A stretch of DNA of 64,000 nt from NCBI GenBank assembly GCA_044223895.1, contig JBGALL010000001.1:35362-99361 (forward strand), in the 5' to 3' direction. This document shows positions 1 to 8,145 of the stretch, in pieces. The notes under the pieces were generated by a model, which was not told the origin of the DNA, did no database searches, and saw only the letters and a list, made by a program, of their open reading frames with translations. The stretch comes from CAKZSU01 sp044223895 (lineage in GTDB: Bacteria > Patescibacteriota > Microgenomatia > UBA10105 > UBA927). Every line of letters begins with the position of its first letter. The stretch's first letter is position 1. Position numbers and translations under genes: made by a program.

Positions 1-88
1 TCAGTGGCAACCACATACCAGCCTTTCACAAGGAATTAGCAAAACAATTCATTGGATGAAAGATCATCATCAACTCTATGACATCTGA
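1..88 (+). CDS. NDP-sugar epimerase/dehydratase, C-terminal end only
   Basis: The window opens inside a gene. The frame starting at base 2 reads 28 codons to a TGA at 86-88. The visible tail (WQPHTSLSQGISKTIHWMK) has the shape of the C-terminus of extended short-chain dehydrogenase/epimerases of nucleotide sugars, where a 'W.P.TSL.EGI..T..W' segment closes the protein. Its stop overlaps the start of the next gene (ATG at 78) by 11 bases, so the two are probably co-transcribed and translationally coupled. Substrate cannot be told from this fragment. A competing frame ending at 59 lacks any family resemblance. Confidence 0.6.
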   Translation, partial: QWQPHTSLSQGISKTIHWMKDHHQLYDI

Positions 89-854
89 TAAAGAAAAAAT
101 TTTAGCAAAGAGAATACGAAAATCTATTCTTACACTCTCCTATAAAGCCCATGTTGGACATATTGGCTCTGCTTTTTCAATAGTCGAAATGCTCATAGCT
201 CTGTATTTCCAGATCATGAAAAAAGGTGACAAATTTATTTTAAGTAAAGGCCACGCAGCGCCAGCGCTCTACGTAACACTCCACGAACGCGGATTATTGC
301 CTGAAAAAGATTTACTCACCTACTGCCAAAATGGCAGTATTATCGAAGAACATCCCAATCACATCGTTCCTGGTGTAGAAGTATCCACAGGATCACTTGG
401 TCATGGATTATCAATTGGAATTGGTATGGCGATAGCAGCCAAAGTCAAAAAGACTTCGACAAATGTATTTGTGATTACCTCTGATGCTGAATGTGATGAA
501 GGAGAAACGTGGGAAGGAGCGCTAAGCGCGGGTCATCATGCACTCAATAACTTATGTGTTCTGCTTGATTACAATAAAGTGCAAGCATTTGGAACAAAAA
601 AAGATGTCTTAAATATCGAACCTCTGGCAGATAAATGGAGAGCATTTGGCTGGAATGTATATGAGGCCGATGGACACGATGTTTCTGCTATGGTAAGTGT
701 CTGGGAAAAACGTGAGTTGAACAACAAACCAAATATCATAATTTGCAATACTGTCCGGGGAAAAGGAGTTGAATTTATGCACCATCTTATTGACTGGCAT
801 TATCTCAACCCCACCGAAGAACAATTTAATATAGCTATTAAAGAGCTTTCATAA
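78..854 (+). CDS. Transketolase, N-terminal (TPP pyrophosphate-binding) subunit
   Basis: This 258-residue protein is the first half of a split transketolase, which moves two-carbon ketol units between sugar phosphates in the non-oxidative pentose phosphate pathway using thiamine diphosphate. Seen directly: SKGHA at about residues 56-60, GSLGHG at 105-110, and the TPP/Mg motif DAECDEGE at 136-143 followed by an Asn about 25 residues on. The length fits the N-terminal subunit of two-gene transketolases; the C-terminal partner starts 4 bases downstream. The start overlaps the preceding epimerase gene. Its place among sugar-nucleotide genes leaves open a role in making an unusual sugar rather than, or besides, central metabolism. 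Confidence 0.93.
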   Translation: MTSDKEKILAKRIRKSILTLSYKAHVGHIGSAFSIVEMLIALYFQIMKKGDKFILSKGHAAPALYVTLHERGLLPEKDLLTYCQNGSIIEEHPNHIVPGVEVSTGSLGHGLSIGIGMAIAAKVKKTSTNVFVITSDAECDEGETWEGALSAGHHALNNLCVLLDYNKVQAFGTKKDVLNIEPLADKWRAFGWNVYEADGHDVSAMVSVWEKRELNNKPNIIICNTVRGKGVEFMHHLIDWHYLNPTEEQFNIAIKELS

Positions 855-858
855 CTAT

Positions 859-1791
859 ATGCGAAACGCATTTATACAATCATTAACAGCCATAGCAGAA
901 AAAAATAAAAATGTTACCCTTCTCACCGGAGATTTAGGCTATACCGTATTCGAAGATTTTAAGGAGAAATTTCCCTCTCAATTTTTTAACATGGGTGTGG
1001 CGGAAGCAAATATGATCGGAGTTGCCAGTGGTATGGCTATGTCTGGGCTCGTCCCTATCGTCTACAGTATCGCAACCTTTGCCTCGATGCGTGGATATGA
1101 ACAAATTAGAACTGATGTATGTTTACATAATGCCAATGTAAAAATTATTGGAACAGGGGCAGGACTTTCTTATGGTCATGCAGGTTCTACCCATCATTCT
1201 CAAGAAGATATAGGAATCTTACGCGTATTACCGAATATTACTATAGTGTGTCCTTCTGATCCGACTCAAACCAGAGTTATTACTGAACATATTATTAATC
1301 ACAAAGGGCCGGTGTATATGCGACTCGGCAAACGTGGTGAGCCAGTTATTTATAAATCACTCAAACGATTTAAACTTGGGAAAGGAATTGTCTTACGGGA
1401 AGGAAAAGCCATTGCCCTAATCGCTACCGGAAATCAGGTTCATAATGCGCTGCTTACGGCTGATTTACTAGCCAAAAAAGGTCACCAGATAACCGTTGTT
1501 GATATGCATACGATCAAACCTATCGATGAAAAACTCATCAAACAACTCGTTCAGTCTCATCAGTGTGTTTTTACCCTGGAAGAACATTCCATTATTGGTG
1601 GTTTAGGAAGTGCAGTGGCAGAAGTGATTGCCGAAGGAAATCGTGCTTCTATTGCTGGGTTTCATCGGATCGGTATTTCTGATACATTCTTTACCAACGT
1701 AGGAAGCCACGAATACCTTCGAGAGATCGCAGGGTTAACACCGAAGCAAATAAGCAAAACAATCTACCAACAATACAAAAAATATGCCTGA
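859..1791 (+). CDS. Transketolase, C-terminal subunit
   Basis: The protein of 310 residues supplies the pyrimidine-binding (Pyr) and C-terminal domains that complete the transketolase begun by the previous gene. The stretch MGVAEANMIGVASGMA (about 45-60) carries the conserved glutamate (about E49) that activates thiamine diphosphate; an SYGHAGSTHHSQED segment forms the middle of the Pyr domain; the last 120 residues look like the transketolase C-terminal domain (EEHSIIGGLGSAVAE). The gene starts 4 bases after its partner and overlaps the next gene by 8 bases (ATGCCTGA), so all three are read as one operon. Split transketolases are common in archaea and CPR bacteria. Confidence 0.93.
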   Translation: MRNAFIQSLTAIAEKNKNVTLLTGDLGYTVFEDFKEKFPSQFFNMGVAEANMIGVASGMAMSGLVPIVYSIATFASMRGYEQIRTDVCLHNANVKIIGTGAGLSYGHAGSTHHSQEDIGILRVLPNITIVCPSDPTQTRVITEHIINHKGPVYMRLGKRGEPVIYKSLKRFKLGKGIVLREGKAIALIATGNQVHNALLTADLLAKKGHQITVVDMHTIKPIDEKLIKQLVQSHQCVFTLEEHSIIGGLGSAVAEVIAEGNRASIAGFHRIGISDTFFTNVGSHEYLREIAGLTPKQISKTIYQQYKKYA

Positions 1792-2497
1792 TTTTTCACT
1801 CGTTTTACCAGTATTAAATGAAGAAGATATTATTGGACCGGTTGTCGATTCTATCTCTGCTCAGTTGAAGAAATTACCCATCTCCTATGAGATAGTTTTG
1901 GTTGAAAATGAATCAACCGATTCCTCTTTAAAAGTTATTCAAGGGATGGCCAAAAAAGATAAACATATTGTGGTTACAACGACGAAACGGGGCTACGGAA
2001 GTGCACTTATTGCTGGAATAAAAAAAGCCAGTGGAGAGTATATTGGATATATGCCATCTGATGGACAGATAGATGTCACTATCCTTCCAGAGATGTGGAA
2101 AGAAGTTGAAAAAAAGCAATATGACGCAGTAAAAATATCTCGAAAGAACCGCGAAAGTAGAGTTCGCTTTGTTCGTTCGAAAATCTTCAATATTTTGACT
2201 CGCATTCTCTACCCTATCGATGTCATCGATATCAATGGAAGCCCTCGGATAGTTGCAAAAAATAAAATGAAACAAATTGATCTCACCTATCCTGATTCTT
2301 TTATAGATACGGAGTTCGCAGTAAAAGCTCACTATCTAGGTTGGAAACAGAAAGAACTCCCGATGAAAAATTTAGATCGTTTGGGTGGAAAATCAACTGT
2401 CCAGTTTGCAACAGTCATAGAATTTTTGCGCAACTTACGAGATTTCAGAAATAATCCTCAATTTATCGCCTGGAAAAAGAAAAACAATATCACTTAA
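1784..2497 (+). CDS. Family 2 glycosyltransferase, dolichyl-phosphate-mannose-synthase-like
   Basis: This 237-residue cytosolic GT2 enzyme has a GT-A fold start (SLVLPVLNEEDIIGPVVDSI, residues 5-24), an ENESTDSS segment at 41-48 and a PSDGQID acceptor/metal region near 91-97 in place of the usual DADxQ. There is no C-terminal membrane segment. Enzymes of this type load a hexose from a nucleotide sugar onto a polyprenyl phosphate. Such lipid-linked sugars are the expected donors for the many GT-C membrane proteins in this window; that link is inference. It overlaps the transketolase gene by 8 bases, and its end overlaps the convergent next gene by 8 bases. Confidence 0.85.
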   Translation: MPDFSLVLPVLNEEDIIGPVVDSISAQLKKLPISYEIVLVENESTDSSLKVIQGMAKKDKHIVVTTTKRGYGSALIAGIKKASGEYIGYMPSDGQIDVTILPEMWKEVEKKQYDAVKISRKNRESRVRFVRSKIFNILTRILYPIDVIDINGSPRIVAKNKMKQIDLTYPDSFIDTEFAVKAHYLGWKQKELPMKNLDRLGGKSTVQFATVIEFLRNLRDFRNNPQFIAWKKKNNIT

Positions 2498-3932
2498 TTC
2501 TTCGTTGTATTTTTACTTGCCAAAAGAAGTAAATAAACATTTGAAAAAACTCCCAGCCATTTGAAAATCGATTTAATTTCGTGTCACCATATTTTCTTTG
2601 AGTGTAACGGACTGGCACTTCTGCGATTTGAAGATTCTTGGTATACGCGTGTAGTAATAAGAAGTAGTCACCGTATTTATCAAGATGATCATAAGAGGTA
2701 TGTTCTTTTTCAAACGTTTCAAAATCTTTTTTGAAAAAGCCTTTGCTCCCACACAATGTATCGGTAAAATGTTGACCAAGCGCCCAGGTAAATAAGATAG
2801 CAAAAAATGAATTGGCAATGTGATTAAGAAATCTCATGGCTCCTTTTTCGGTGGGATATACCAATCTCGTACCATTAATCAGTTCTGCTCTCCCTTCTAC
2901 TAAGGCTAGATAAAATTTATATAAGTCAGCAGGAGGGATAGTAACGTCGGCATCATAGGTCAAAATAATATCCCCAGTGGCTTTTTTAACCCCCAAACGA
3001 AGGGCCCCAATCTTCCCATTCTTTTCCTTTTGCTCAATAAAGGTGATGGTTAAAGGCCCTTTATAACGTTTTTTCTCATATTTTATTTTTTCAGCAGTTC
3101 CATCTTTACCTGGAAGATCTACAAAAATAAGTTGGGTATCTTTTCCAATGTGTGGTGTAGTTTTGATAATGGTTTCGATATTTCCTGCTTCCTGATGAGT
3201 GGGGACAATAATTGAGACAGATTTTTCTGGAGGCTTTTTTTCGTATAAAAAGGTTGGTCTGGCGACCAGATACTCAATCAATCCTAATCGTGAAACACCA
3301 GGAACCACCGACAAAGCGGTATTAATACCTCTTCCAAGTGATCCCAAATCCAAAGGTGAGTGCAAATAGGTTCCCTTTTTTACTATTTCAAAACCATTCA
3401 AGGATAAGAAATGAATGAGGAATTCCTGAGGTAGCCAGTTTTGGATCCGATCGGGCATTTTTTGATTCAAATATTCCGCAGCGGCAACAATGGGTTGCCA
3501 AAAATAATTATAGTTAGTTATGATGATCCTACTACGTTCATGAGTTACTTTTTGTAACTGGCGAAAGACTTGCCAAATATCTTCGGTGTACCCCACCAAA
3601 TTTGACAGAATAATATAGTCAAATGGTCTATCAAATTCTAAATGATGAGCATCCATTACTTGAAACGATAATTTTGGATATTTCTGTTGGGCCCGTTTAA
3701 CCATTTCATAGCTAAAATCAATACCAATTCCCTCACTGGGAGTAACAGCTGCTAGCAAATTTCCGGTTCCGCATCCGATATCTAAAACCCTACTTCCTCT
3801 GGGAATTAAATTCTGATGAAGTCGTGTCAACTCTTGATAATAGAAGGTGTTTTTTTCAATCCAGTAATCACGCTGGGGAGCGAGTTGATCAAAAAAATTT
3901 CGTAATGATTCTTGTGATTGAATAATTGACAT
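2490..3932 (-). CDS. Fusion of SAM-dependent methyltransferase and GT2 glycosyltransferase
   Basis: A two-domain protein of 480 residues. The N-terminal 200 or so residues form a class I methyltransferase: VLDIGCGTGN is the SAM-binding glycine motif, followed by GIDFSYEMVKRA and VMDAHHLEFDRPFDYIILSN. From about residue 240 a GT2 domain starts (SVSIIVPTHQEAGNIE), with YDADVTIPP as the DXD metal site and a hydrophobic stretch near the end (FFAILFTWALGQHF, FFQMFIYFFW) that may touch the membrane. The fusion suggests one polypeptide transfers a sugar and methylates sugar or lipid; this is inference. I chose the ATG at 3932; an in-frame ATG at 3944 lies inside a dispersed repeat and is less attractive. 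Confidence 0.82.
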   Translation of the reverse strand: MSIIQSQESLRNFFDQLAPQRDYWIEKNTFYYQELTRLHQNLIPRGSRVLDIGCGTGNLLAAVTPSEGIGIDFSYEMVKRAQQKYPKLSFQVMDAHHLEFDRPFDYIILSNLVGYTEDIWQVFRQLQKVTHERSRIIITNYNYFWQPIVAAAEYLNQKMPDRIQNWLPQEFLIHFLSLNGFEIVKKGTYLHSPLDLGSLGRGINTALSVVPGVSRLGLIEYLVARPTFLYEKKPPEKSVSIIVPTHQEAGNIETIIKTTPHIGKDTQLIFVDLPGKDGTAEKIKYEKKRYKGPLTITFIEQKEKNGKIGALRLGVKKATGDIILTYDADVTIPPADLYKFYLALVEGRAELINGTRLVYPTEKGAMRFLNHIANSFFAILFTWALGQHFTDTLCGSKGFFKKDFETFEKEHTSYDHLDKYGDYFLLLHAYTKNLQIAEVPVRYTQRKYGDTKLNRFSNGWEFFQMFIYFFWQVKIQRRIK

Positions 3933-3938
3933 AATATA

Positions 3939-3986
3939 TGTCATCCTGAGCGATTTCTATAACGCGAAGGATCCATATTGTGACAT
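3939..3986. repeat. Dispersed palindromic repeat (GTCATCC...GGATCC type)
   Basis: The intergenic stretch contains TGTCATCCTGAGCGA, then GCGAAGGATCC, and closes with TGTGACA, so its ends form an inverted repeat (TGTCA/TGACA). Related elements occur at about 8095-8129, 14587-14612 and 14650-14674. Short palindromes with a GTCATCCTGAG...GGATC core are familiar as REP-like intergenic repeats in many bacteria. Here it separates two co-directional minus-strand genes and may act as a terminator or processing hairpin. Confidence 0.55.
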
Positions 3987-3988
3987 GC

Positions 3989-4915
3989 TTAAATTTGTTT
4001 TAAATACCATTCTACTGTTCTTTTAAGACCTACCTCCAAGGGAGTTTTGGCGGTAAAGCCAAACCACTCTTTTGCCCTGGTAGTTTCAAATGAACGACGA
4101 GGTTGTCCATCTGGTTTGGAAGGATCCCAGACGATATCTCCATTAAATCCAATAATCGATTTGAGTAGTACGACAACATCACGAATCGATATCTCTCTAC
4201 TCGTCCCAATGTTAATCGGTTCACCACCATCGTAGGTTTTCATTGCAGTAACTAAGGCTTCGGCTGCGTCTTCTCCATACAAAAATTCTCTGGTAGCCAC
4301 ACCTGACCCCCAGACTAAAAATTCTTTATGCTTTTTTTTCTTGGCTTCAACCATACGCATAATCAACGAGGGAATTACATGACCATAGGTTTCATGGAAA
4401 TTATCACCTGGTCCATACAAATTTCCTGGAATCATATATATGCAATTGAATTTATATTCCTGACGATAGGCTTGAGCTTGCACCAACAACATTTTTTTGG
4501 CTAATCCATAAACACCAGTAGTTTCATCAGGATAACCATTCCAAAGATCTTCTTCACGAAATGGGACCGGGCAATATTTGGGATATGAACAAGCTGTACC
4601 AACAACCAACATTTTATCTACTCCCGCGATCCTCGCCTCCTCTATTAATTGAATTCCCATCATGGCATTGTCATAGAACAGCTGTCCAGGATGGGCTTTG
4701 TTTAAAGCGATTCCTCCGACATGAGCAGCTAAATGAAAAATCACATCAACGTCAGAGACCAAGGTTCGACAGACATCCTTATCACGAAGATCAGCATCTT
4801 TAGAACGGGGAATAATAATTTCTTTTACCTGTTCTTTTTTTAAACGTTTAACTACCCACGATCCTAGAAATCCAGCTCCCCCAGTAACTAATACACGAGA
4901 ATTTTTTAATGTCAT
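3989..4915 (-). CDS. NAD-dependent epimerase/reductase, GDP-L-fucose synthase-like
   Basis: This 308-residue extended short-chain dehydrogenase has VLVTGGAGFLGSW (residues 8-20, NAD(P)-binding glycine motif), a catalytic triad made up of the Ser in GTACS (about 110) and the Tyr and Lys of YGLAKK (136, 140), and VGGIALNKAHPGQLFYDN, the region typical of GDP-4-keto-6-deoxymannose epimerase/reductases. It probably makes a 6-deoxy sugar nucleotide for surface glycans. The open frame runs 57 bases further upstream, but the ATG at 4915 puts the glycine motif at the usual distance and is preceded by a GAGG about 12 bases away, so I took it as the start. No GDP-mannose dehydratase partner is visible in the window. 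Confidence 0.82.
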   Translation of the reverse strand: MTLKNSRVLVTGGAGFLGSWVVKRLKKEQVKEIIIPRSKDADLRDKDVCRTLVSDVDVIFHLAAHVGGIALNKAHPGQLFYDNAMMGIQLIEEARIAGVDKMLVVGTACSYPKYCPVPFREEDLWNGYPDETTGVYGLAKKMLLVQAQAYRQEYKFNCIYMIPGNLYGPGDNFHETYGHVIPSLIMRMVEAKKKKHKEFLVWGSGVATREFLYGEDAAEALVTAMKTYDGGEPINIGTSREISIRDVVVLLKSIIGFNGDIVWDPSKPDGQPRRSFETTRAKEWFGFTAKTPLEVGLKRTVEWYLKQI

Positions 4916-4994
4916 ATAGGAAAACCTCGGTCTTACTCTATCACAAAAAGCCTCAAAAATATCAACCGTCAACTTTAGTGAAAGAATAATCTTC

Positions 4995-5003
4995 TGCTAT
5001 ACT
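4995..5003 (+). promoter_or_regulatory. Extended -10 promoter giving a leaderless mRNA
   Basis: TGCTATACT (TGn plus a 5/6 match to TATAAT). Counting 7 bp from the end of the box places transcription start at 5010, one base before the ATG at 5011. No Shine-Dalgarno could fit. Confidence 0.65.
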
Positions 5004-5010
5004 TTGGAGT

Positions 5011-6438
5011 ATGTTCAGCTTTATCAAGAAGTATCGCTTTTATCTTCTATTTATTGGTATCTCTATAGTTCTTTCCTACTTTATAGCTACTCACATTGGC
5101 CTGTTTGATTTACCAGACGGGTTTTTCTATTACAATCTCGGGGCATTCCTTCTCTACGGAAGACAACCAAATATTAATCCCTTTAATATCACCACACCCC
5201 AAACTCTTTTTGGGCCGTTTTATAGTATTTTACTTGCCTTAATAATCCCCAAGCCATTTCCTTGGGCAATGACAGGGATTCCTTTTTTGCAAGTATTTGC
5301 TATATGTATTGCGAGTTTATGGGTATTTATCATGGCTAAATTACTGATTGGGAAAAAATGGGCACTGTTATCGTTTCCTATCTTTCTGAGTATGCCGTTT
5401 ATGCTGGTATATGCCACTTCTTTAATGTCAGAAGCGCTAACTATTTTTCTGATGTCTACCTATAGCGTATTATTTACTCTCATTTCTAAACAAAAAACCA
5501 AGATTCCCCCATCACTCTTGGTGTTTGTTGCCTGTCTTTTAACCCTAACCAAAAATGCCTATGTATTGATTGTGTTTTTAACAATACCCTTGTGGATCTT
5601 TTTCTTGTGGAGAGATCGTTCGAAGATAACCCCGATACGAGGTGGACTAGAACAGATTCCGGTTCTTTTAGGATTTATTGGGATTATGCTTTGGGTACGT
5701 TTTAACAAAACCTATCACGATATTTACTCTCTTACCAATTATACGGGGAGACATCTTTACAATAATGTTGTTCATTCAGGACATTTACTGCCAGACAAAA
5801 ATAGCGATATATACAAAGAATTCTTTCAGAAAGCTGGAGATGAACAGGTTTTTTATTTACCCGAATGGGAAGCTGAGCGAATTTTTGTGCCCGATTTTAA
5901 TGAACACAAGATAACCGAAGCTCAAATAGATAAAAAATTTATGGCCTTTAGTACCGCAGCCATCAAGAATAATCCTCTTGGTTATGCTACCCACCTGTTA
6001 ACAGTTATCTGGGGAGATATCACGACTGCTCCCTATCATGCGAAATTACTGGCAAGTCTTGGGAAGCCCGATCCGGAATGTACTGATTGTGGAGTTATCC
6101 CCTGTCGGACAACCTGGGACCCCAAAATATGTCAACCACAATATGATGACCCGTTTATGCAAAATGTATGGGCAGGATTAATCTATCTTAATCGAGCAAT
6201 GTATCCGTACGGAATGGCAGTACTCGCAGGAATAGCGGCTATTGGAATTTTCGAAGGATTTCGTAAGCGAAATTGGGAATATCTATTTTTAACAGGAATT
6301 TTCTTATTATTTCTCACTGTCCAGGCAGCCGCCCAAAGAATAGAGGGTAGGTATATGATCCCCTTATTTCCGCTATTCTCTCTTTGTGTCCTCAAGGGAA
6401 TTCAAACACTCTCTCTGTGGATCAAAAAAAGAATTTGA
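5011..6438 (+). CDS. Multi-spanning membrane protein, putative GT-C glycosyltransferase
   Basis: A protein of 475 residues with roughly ten hydrophobic segments, a soluble loop in the second half (about 250-370) and a closing GRYMIPLFPLFSL helix. That last motif is typical of the final membrane segments of bacterial GT-C/ArnT-like transferases. The canonical N-terminal DE pair after the first helix is not obvious (LFDLPDGFFYY occupies its place), so the family assignment is by overall architecture. Such enzymes transfer sugars from lipid carriers on the outer face of the membrane. The loop holds five cysteines, two of them as CTDCGVIPC. The start is fixed by the promoter immediately before it. 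Confidence 0.65.
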   Translation: MFSFIKKYRFYLLFIGISIVLSYFIATHIGLFDLPDGFFYYNLGAFLLYGRQPNINPFNITTPQTLFGPFYSILLALIIPKPFPWAMTGIPFLQVFAICIASLWVFIMAKLLIGKKWALLSFPIFLSMPFMLVYATSLMSEALTIFLMSTYSVLFTLISKQKTKIPPSLLVFVACLLTLTKNAYVLIVFLTIPLWIFFLWRDRSKITPIRGGLEQIPVLLGFIGIMLWVRFNKTYHDIYSLTNYTGRHLYNNVVHSGHLLPDKNSDIYKEFFQKAGDEQVFYLPEWEAERIFVPDFNEHKITEAQIDKKFMAFSTAAIKNNPLGYATHLLTVIWGDITTAPYHAKLLASLGKPDPECTDCGVIPCRTTWDPKICQPQYDDPFMQNVWAGLIYLNRAMYPYGMAVLAGIAAIGIFEGFRKRNWEYLFLTGIFLLFLTVQAAAQRIEGRYMIPLFPLFSLCVLKGIQTLSLWIKKRI

Positions 6439-6444
6439 TACAAT
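6439..6444 (+). promoter_or_regulatory. -10 promoter, leaderless start
   Basis: TACAAT ends at 6444; the start codon of the next gene begins exactly 7 bases later (6451), so the predicted transcript starts with AUG. Confidence 0.6.
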
Positions 6445-6450
6445 GCTCCC

Positions 6451-7500
6451 ATGAAACATATTTTGGTATTAGGTGCAGGGGGAGCTCCTTCAACTAATTT
6501 CGTTCGTTCTCTAAAAAAGAAGAAGAGAAAATATCGGCTTATCGGTACCGATGCAAACCCCTATTACCTAGCCAGATCAGAAACTGACAGAACCTACTTA
6601 GTACCAAAGGTAACTGAAGCAGATTTTTTTCCACGATTAAACGCTATTATTGCCAAAGAAAAGATAGATTATGTTCATATCCAAAATGATAAAGAAGTGG
6701 GAGTTATTAGCGAGCAGAGAGAAAAAGTAAACACCAAACTTTTTCTTCCTTCCAAAGAGACAATAAGAATTTGTCAGGATAAATATCTGTCATATCAGAA
6801 ATGGGAACATGCCAAACTTCCTTTACCAAAAACAGTAAAAATAAATACTCCCAAAGACCTAACTCACGCCTTACAAACCTTTCATGGTGAGACCTGGCTA
6901 CGATTTACCCAAGGAGCTTCTGGAAATGGTTCATTAAAGGTAAACGATGAAAAAACAGCTAAATCATGGATAGATTTTCATCAAGGATGGGGAAATTTTA
7001 CTGCAGCGGAAGTATTAGAACCCAATAGTGTAACCTGGATGTCGATTTGGAAAAATGGTGAATTATTGGTTGCCCAAGGGAGAAAGCGTCTCTACTGGGA
7101 GATGGCTCATGTTTCCCCATCAGGGATTACCGGAGTAACAGGAGGGGCAGTAACAGTGAGTGATCCAATAGTTGATGATATCGCCCAAAAAGCTATCAGA
7201 GCTATTGATCCATCACCTCATGGATTATATGGCGTGGATCTCACCTATGATAAAAATGGCATCCCCAATCCCACAGAAATAAATATAGGCAGGTTTTTCT
7301 ATACTCATTTTTTTTTTACGGAACTTGGCTTAAATATGCCAGCAATATCAGTGGCAGCTGCCTTGAATGAGAAACTCTCACTCCCCAAGCAGCGTATTAA
7401 TCCACTGGAACCAGGATGGGTATGGATTCGAGGGGTAGATTTTAAACCGATTTTGATACGTCAAGAAAAAATTGTTTATGAAAAAAACGATCTTCTTTGA
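6451..7500 (+). CDS. ATP-grasp domain protein
   Basis: This soluble protein of 349 residues begins with a Rossmann-like pre-ATP-grasp domain (HILVLGAGGAPSTNFVRSL) followed by a D-linked segment (LIGTDANPYYLARSETD) and an ATP-grasp fold (RFTQGASGNGSLKV as the glycine-rich loop; GLYGVDLTYDKNG and PTEINIGRFF as the metal-binding end). This layout resembles carbamoyl-phosphate-synthase-large-subunit-like ATP-grasp proteins that make carboxylate-amine bonds. The exact substrate is unknown. Its 3' end overlaps the following HAD gene by 23 bases, suggesting the two act in one pathway. Confidence 0.78.
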   Translation: MKHILVLGAGGAPSTNFVRSLKKKKRKYRLIGTDANPYYLARSETDRTYLVPKVTEADFFPRLNAIIAKEKIDYVHIQNDKEVGVISEQREKVNTKLFLPSKETIRICQDKYLSYQKWEHAKLPLPKTVKINTPKDLTHALQTFHGETWLRFTQGASGNGSLKVNDEKTAKSWIDFHQGWGNFTAAEVLEPNSVTWMSIWKNGELLVAQGRKRLYWEMAHVSPSGITGVTGGAVTVSDPIVDDIAQKAIRAIDPSPHGLYGVDLTYDKNGIPNPTEINIGRFFYTHFFFTELGLNMPAISVAAALNEKLSLPKQRINPLEPGWVWIRGVDFKPILIRQEKIVYEKNDLL

Positions 7501-8119
7501 TTTGGACGGGACAATAATTGATGTTAAGAAACGACATCTCGCAGTCTTTCAAAAGGTAATCTCTGTTCTAACAATGCCATCGGTTGAGGAAGATGTCTAT
7601 TGGAACAGTAAACAGATTCATACTCTACCCTGGAAGGATATTTCGCAACAACAACAGAACCGTTTTAATCAACAGTTTAAGCTCTACAGTGAAGAACAAT
7701 CTCTTTTGGTATTTGATACTCCCATCCCCAATATAATTCCCTTTTTAACCATAGCGAAACAACAATATAGTCTCGTGTTAGTAACTCAAAGACATAATCC
7801 CGACAATTTACGTCAACAACTGGAGGATCTCCAGATAGATTCATATTTTAGTGCTGTATTAACTCCCTATCCGGATACGAAACAACTATCTATTCAAAAC
7901 TATGGATTTCATCCGGAAGATTGTATGGTTGGAGATACAGAGGAAGATATTCTTACGGCACGAGAATTATCTCTATCCTCTGTCGCAGTAACCTGGGGGT
8001 TACGGTCAAAAGAATATCTTCAAAAATTTAATCCTACCTACCTAGTCGATACGGTAGAAGAACTACGAAGTGTTACAAATAATAGCGGAAATGGTACCCA
8101 GGGATCACTGCCGTCGTAG
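7478..8119 (+). CDS. HAD-superfamily phosphatase
   Basis: This protein of 213 residues opens with FFDLDGTIID, the HAD motif I with nucleophile and acid aspartates, has a VTQRH motif II region, and ends with DCMVGDTEEDILTARELS as motif IV. The helical cap between motifs I and II is of the phosphoglycolate-phosphatase kind. The ATG at 7478 is chosen over a TTG six bases earlier. The gene overlaps the upstream ATP-grasp gene. Its last dozen residues (NNSGNGTQGSLPS) are encoded by part of a dispersed repeat, which seems to have supplied the stop codon. Confidence 0.85.
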   Translation: MKKTIFFDLDGTIIDVKKRHLAVFQKVISVLTMPSVEEDVYWNSKQIHTLPWKDISQQQQNRFNQQFKLYSEEQSLLVFDTPIPNIIPFLTIAKQQYSLVLVTQRHNPDNLRQQLEDLQIDSYFSAVLTPYPDTKQLSIQNYGFHPEDCMVGDTEEDILTARELSLSSVAVTWGLRSKEYLQKFNPTYLVDTVEELRSVTNNSGNGTQGSLPS

Positions 8120-8129
8120 GGATGACATG
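8095..8129. repeat. Dispersed GTCATCC/GGATC-type repeat at a gene end
   Basis: The stretch holds CCCAGGGATCACTG followed by TAGGGATGACA. On the minus strand it reads TGTCATCCCTA...GATCCC, matching the ends of the repeat near 3939-3986. It covers the last codons and stop of the HAD gene. Confidence 0.4.
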
Positions 8130-8132
8130 TTG

Positions 8133-8138
8133 TACACT
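8133..8138 (+). promoter_or_regulatory. -10 promoter, near-leaderless start
   Basis: TACACT ends at 8138, placing the transcript start at 8145, one base before the ATG at 8146. This decides the start: the frame is also open from an ATG at 8122, but that codon would lie upstream of the transcript. Confidence 0.5.
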
Positions 8139-8145
8139 TACTGGT

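Noticed and set aside
7472..8122. Upstream alternative starts (TTG at 7472; ATG at 8122)
   Set aside because: The promoter position or motif spacing favours the ATG at 7478 and 8146.
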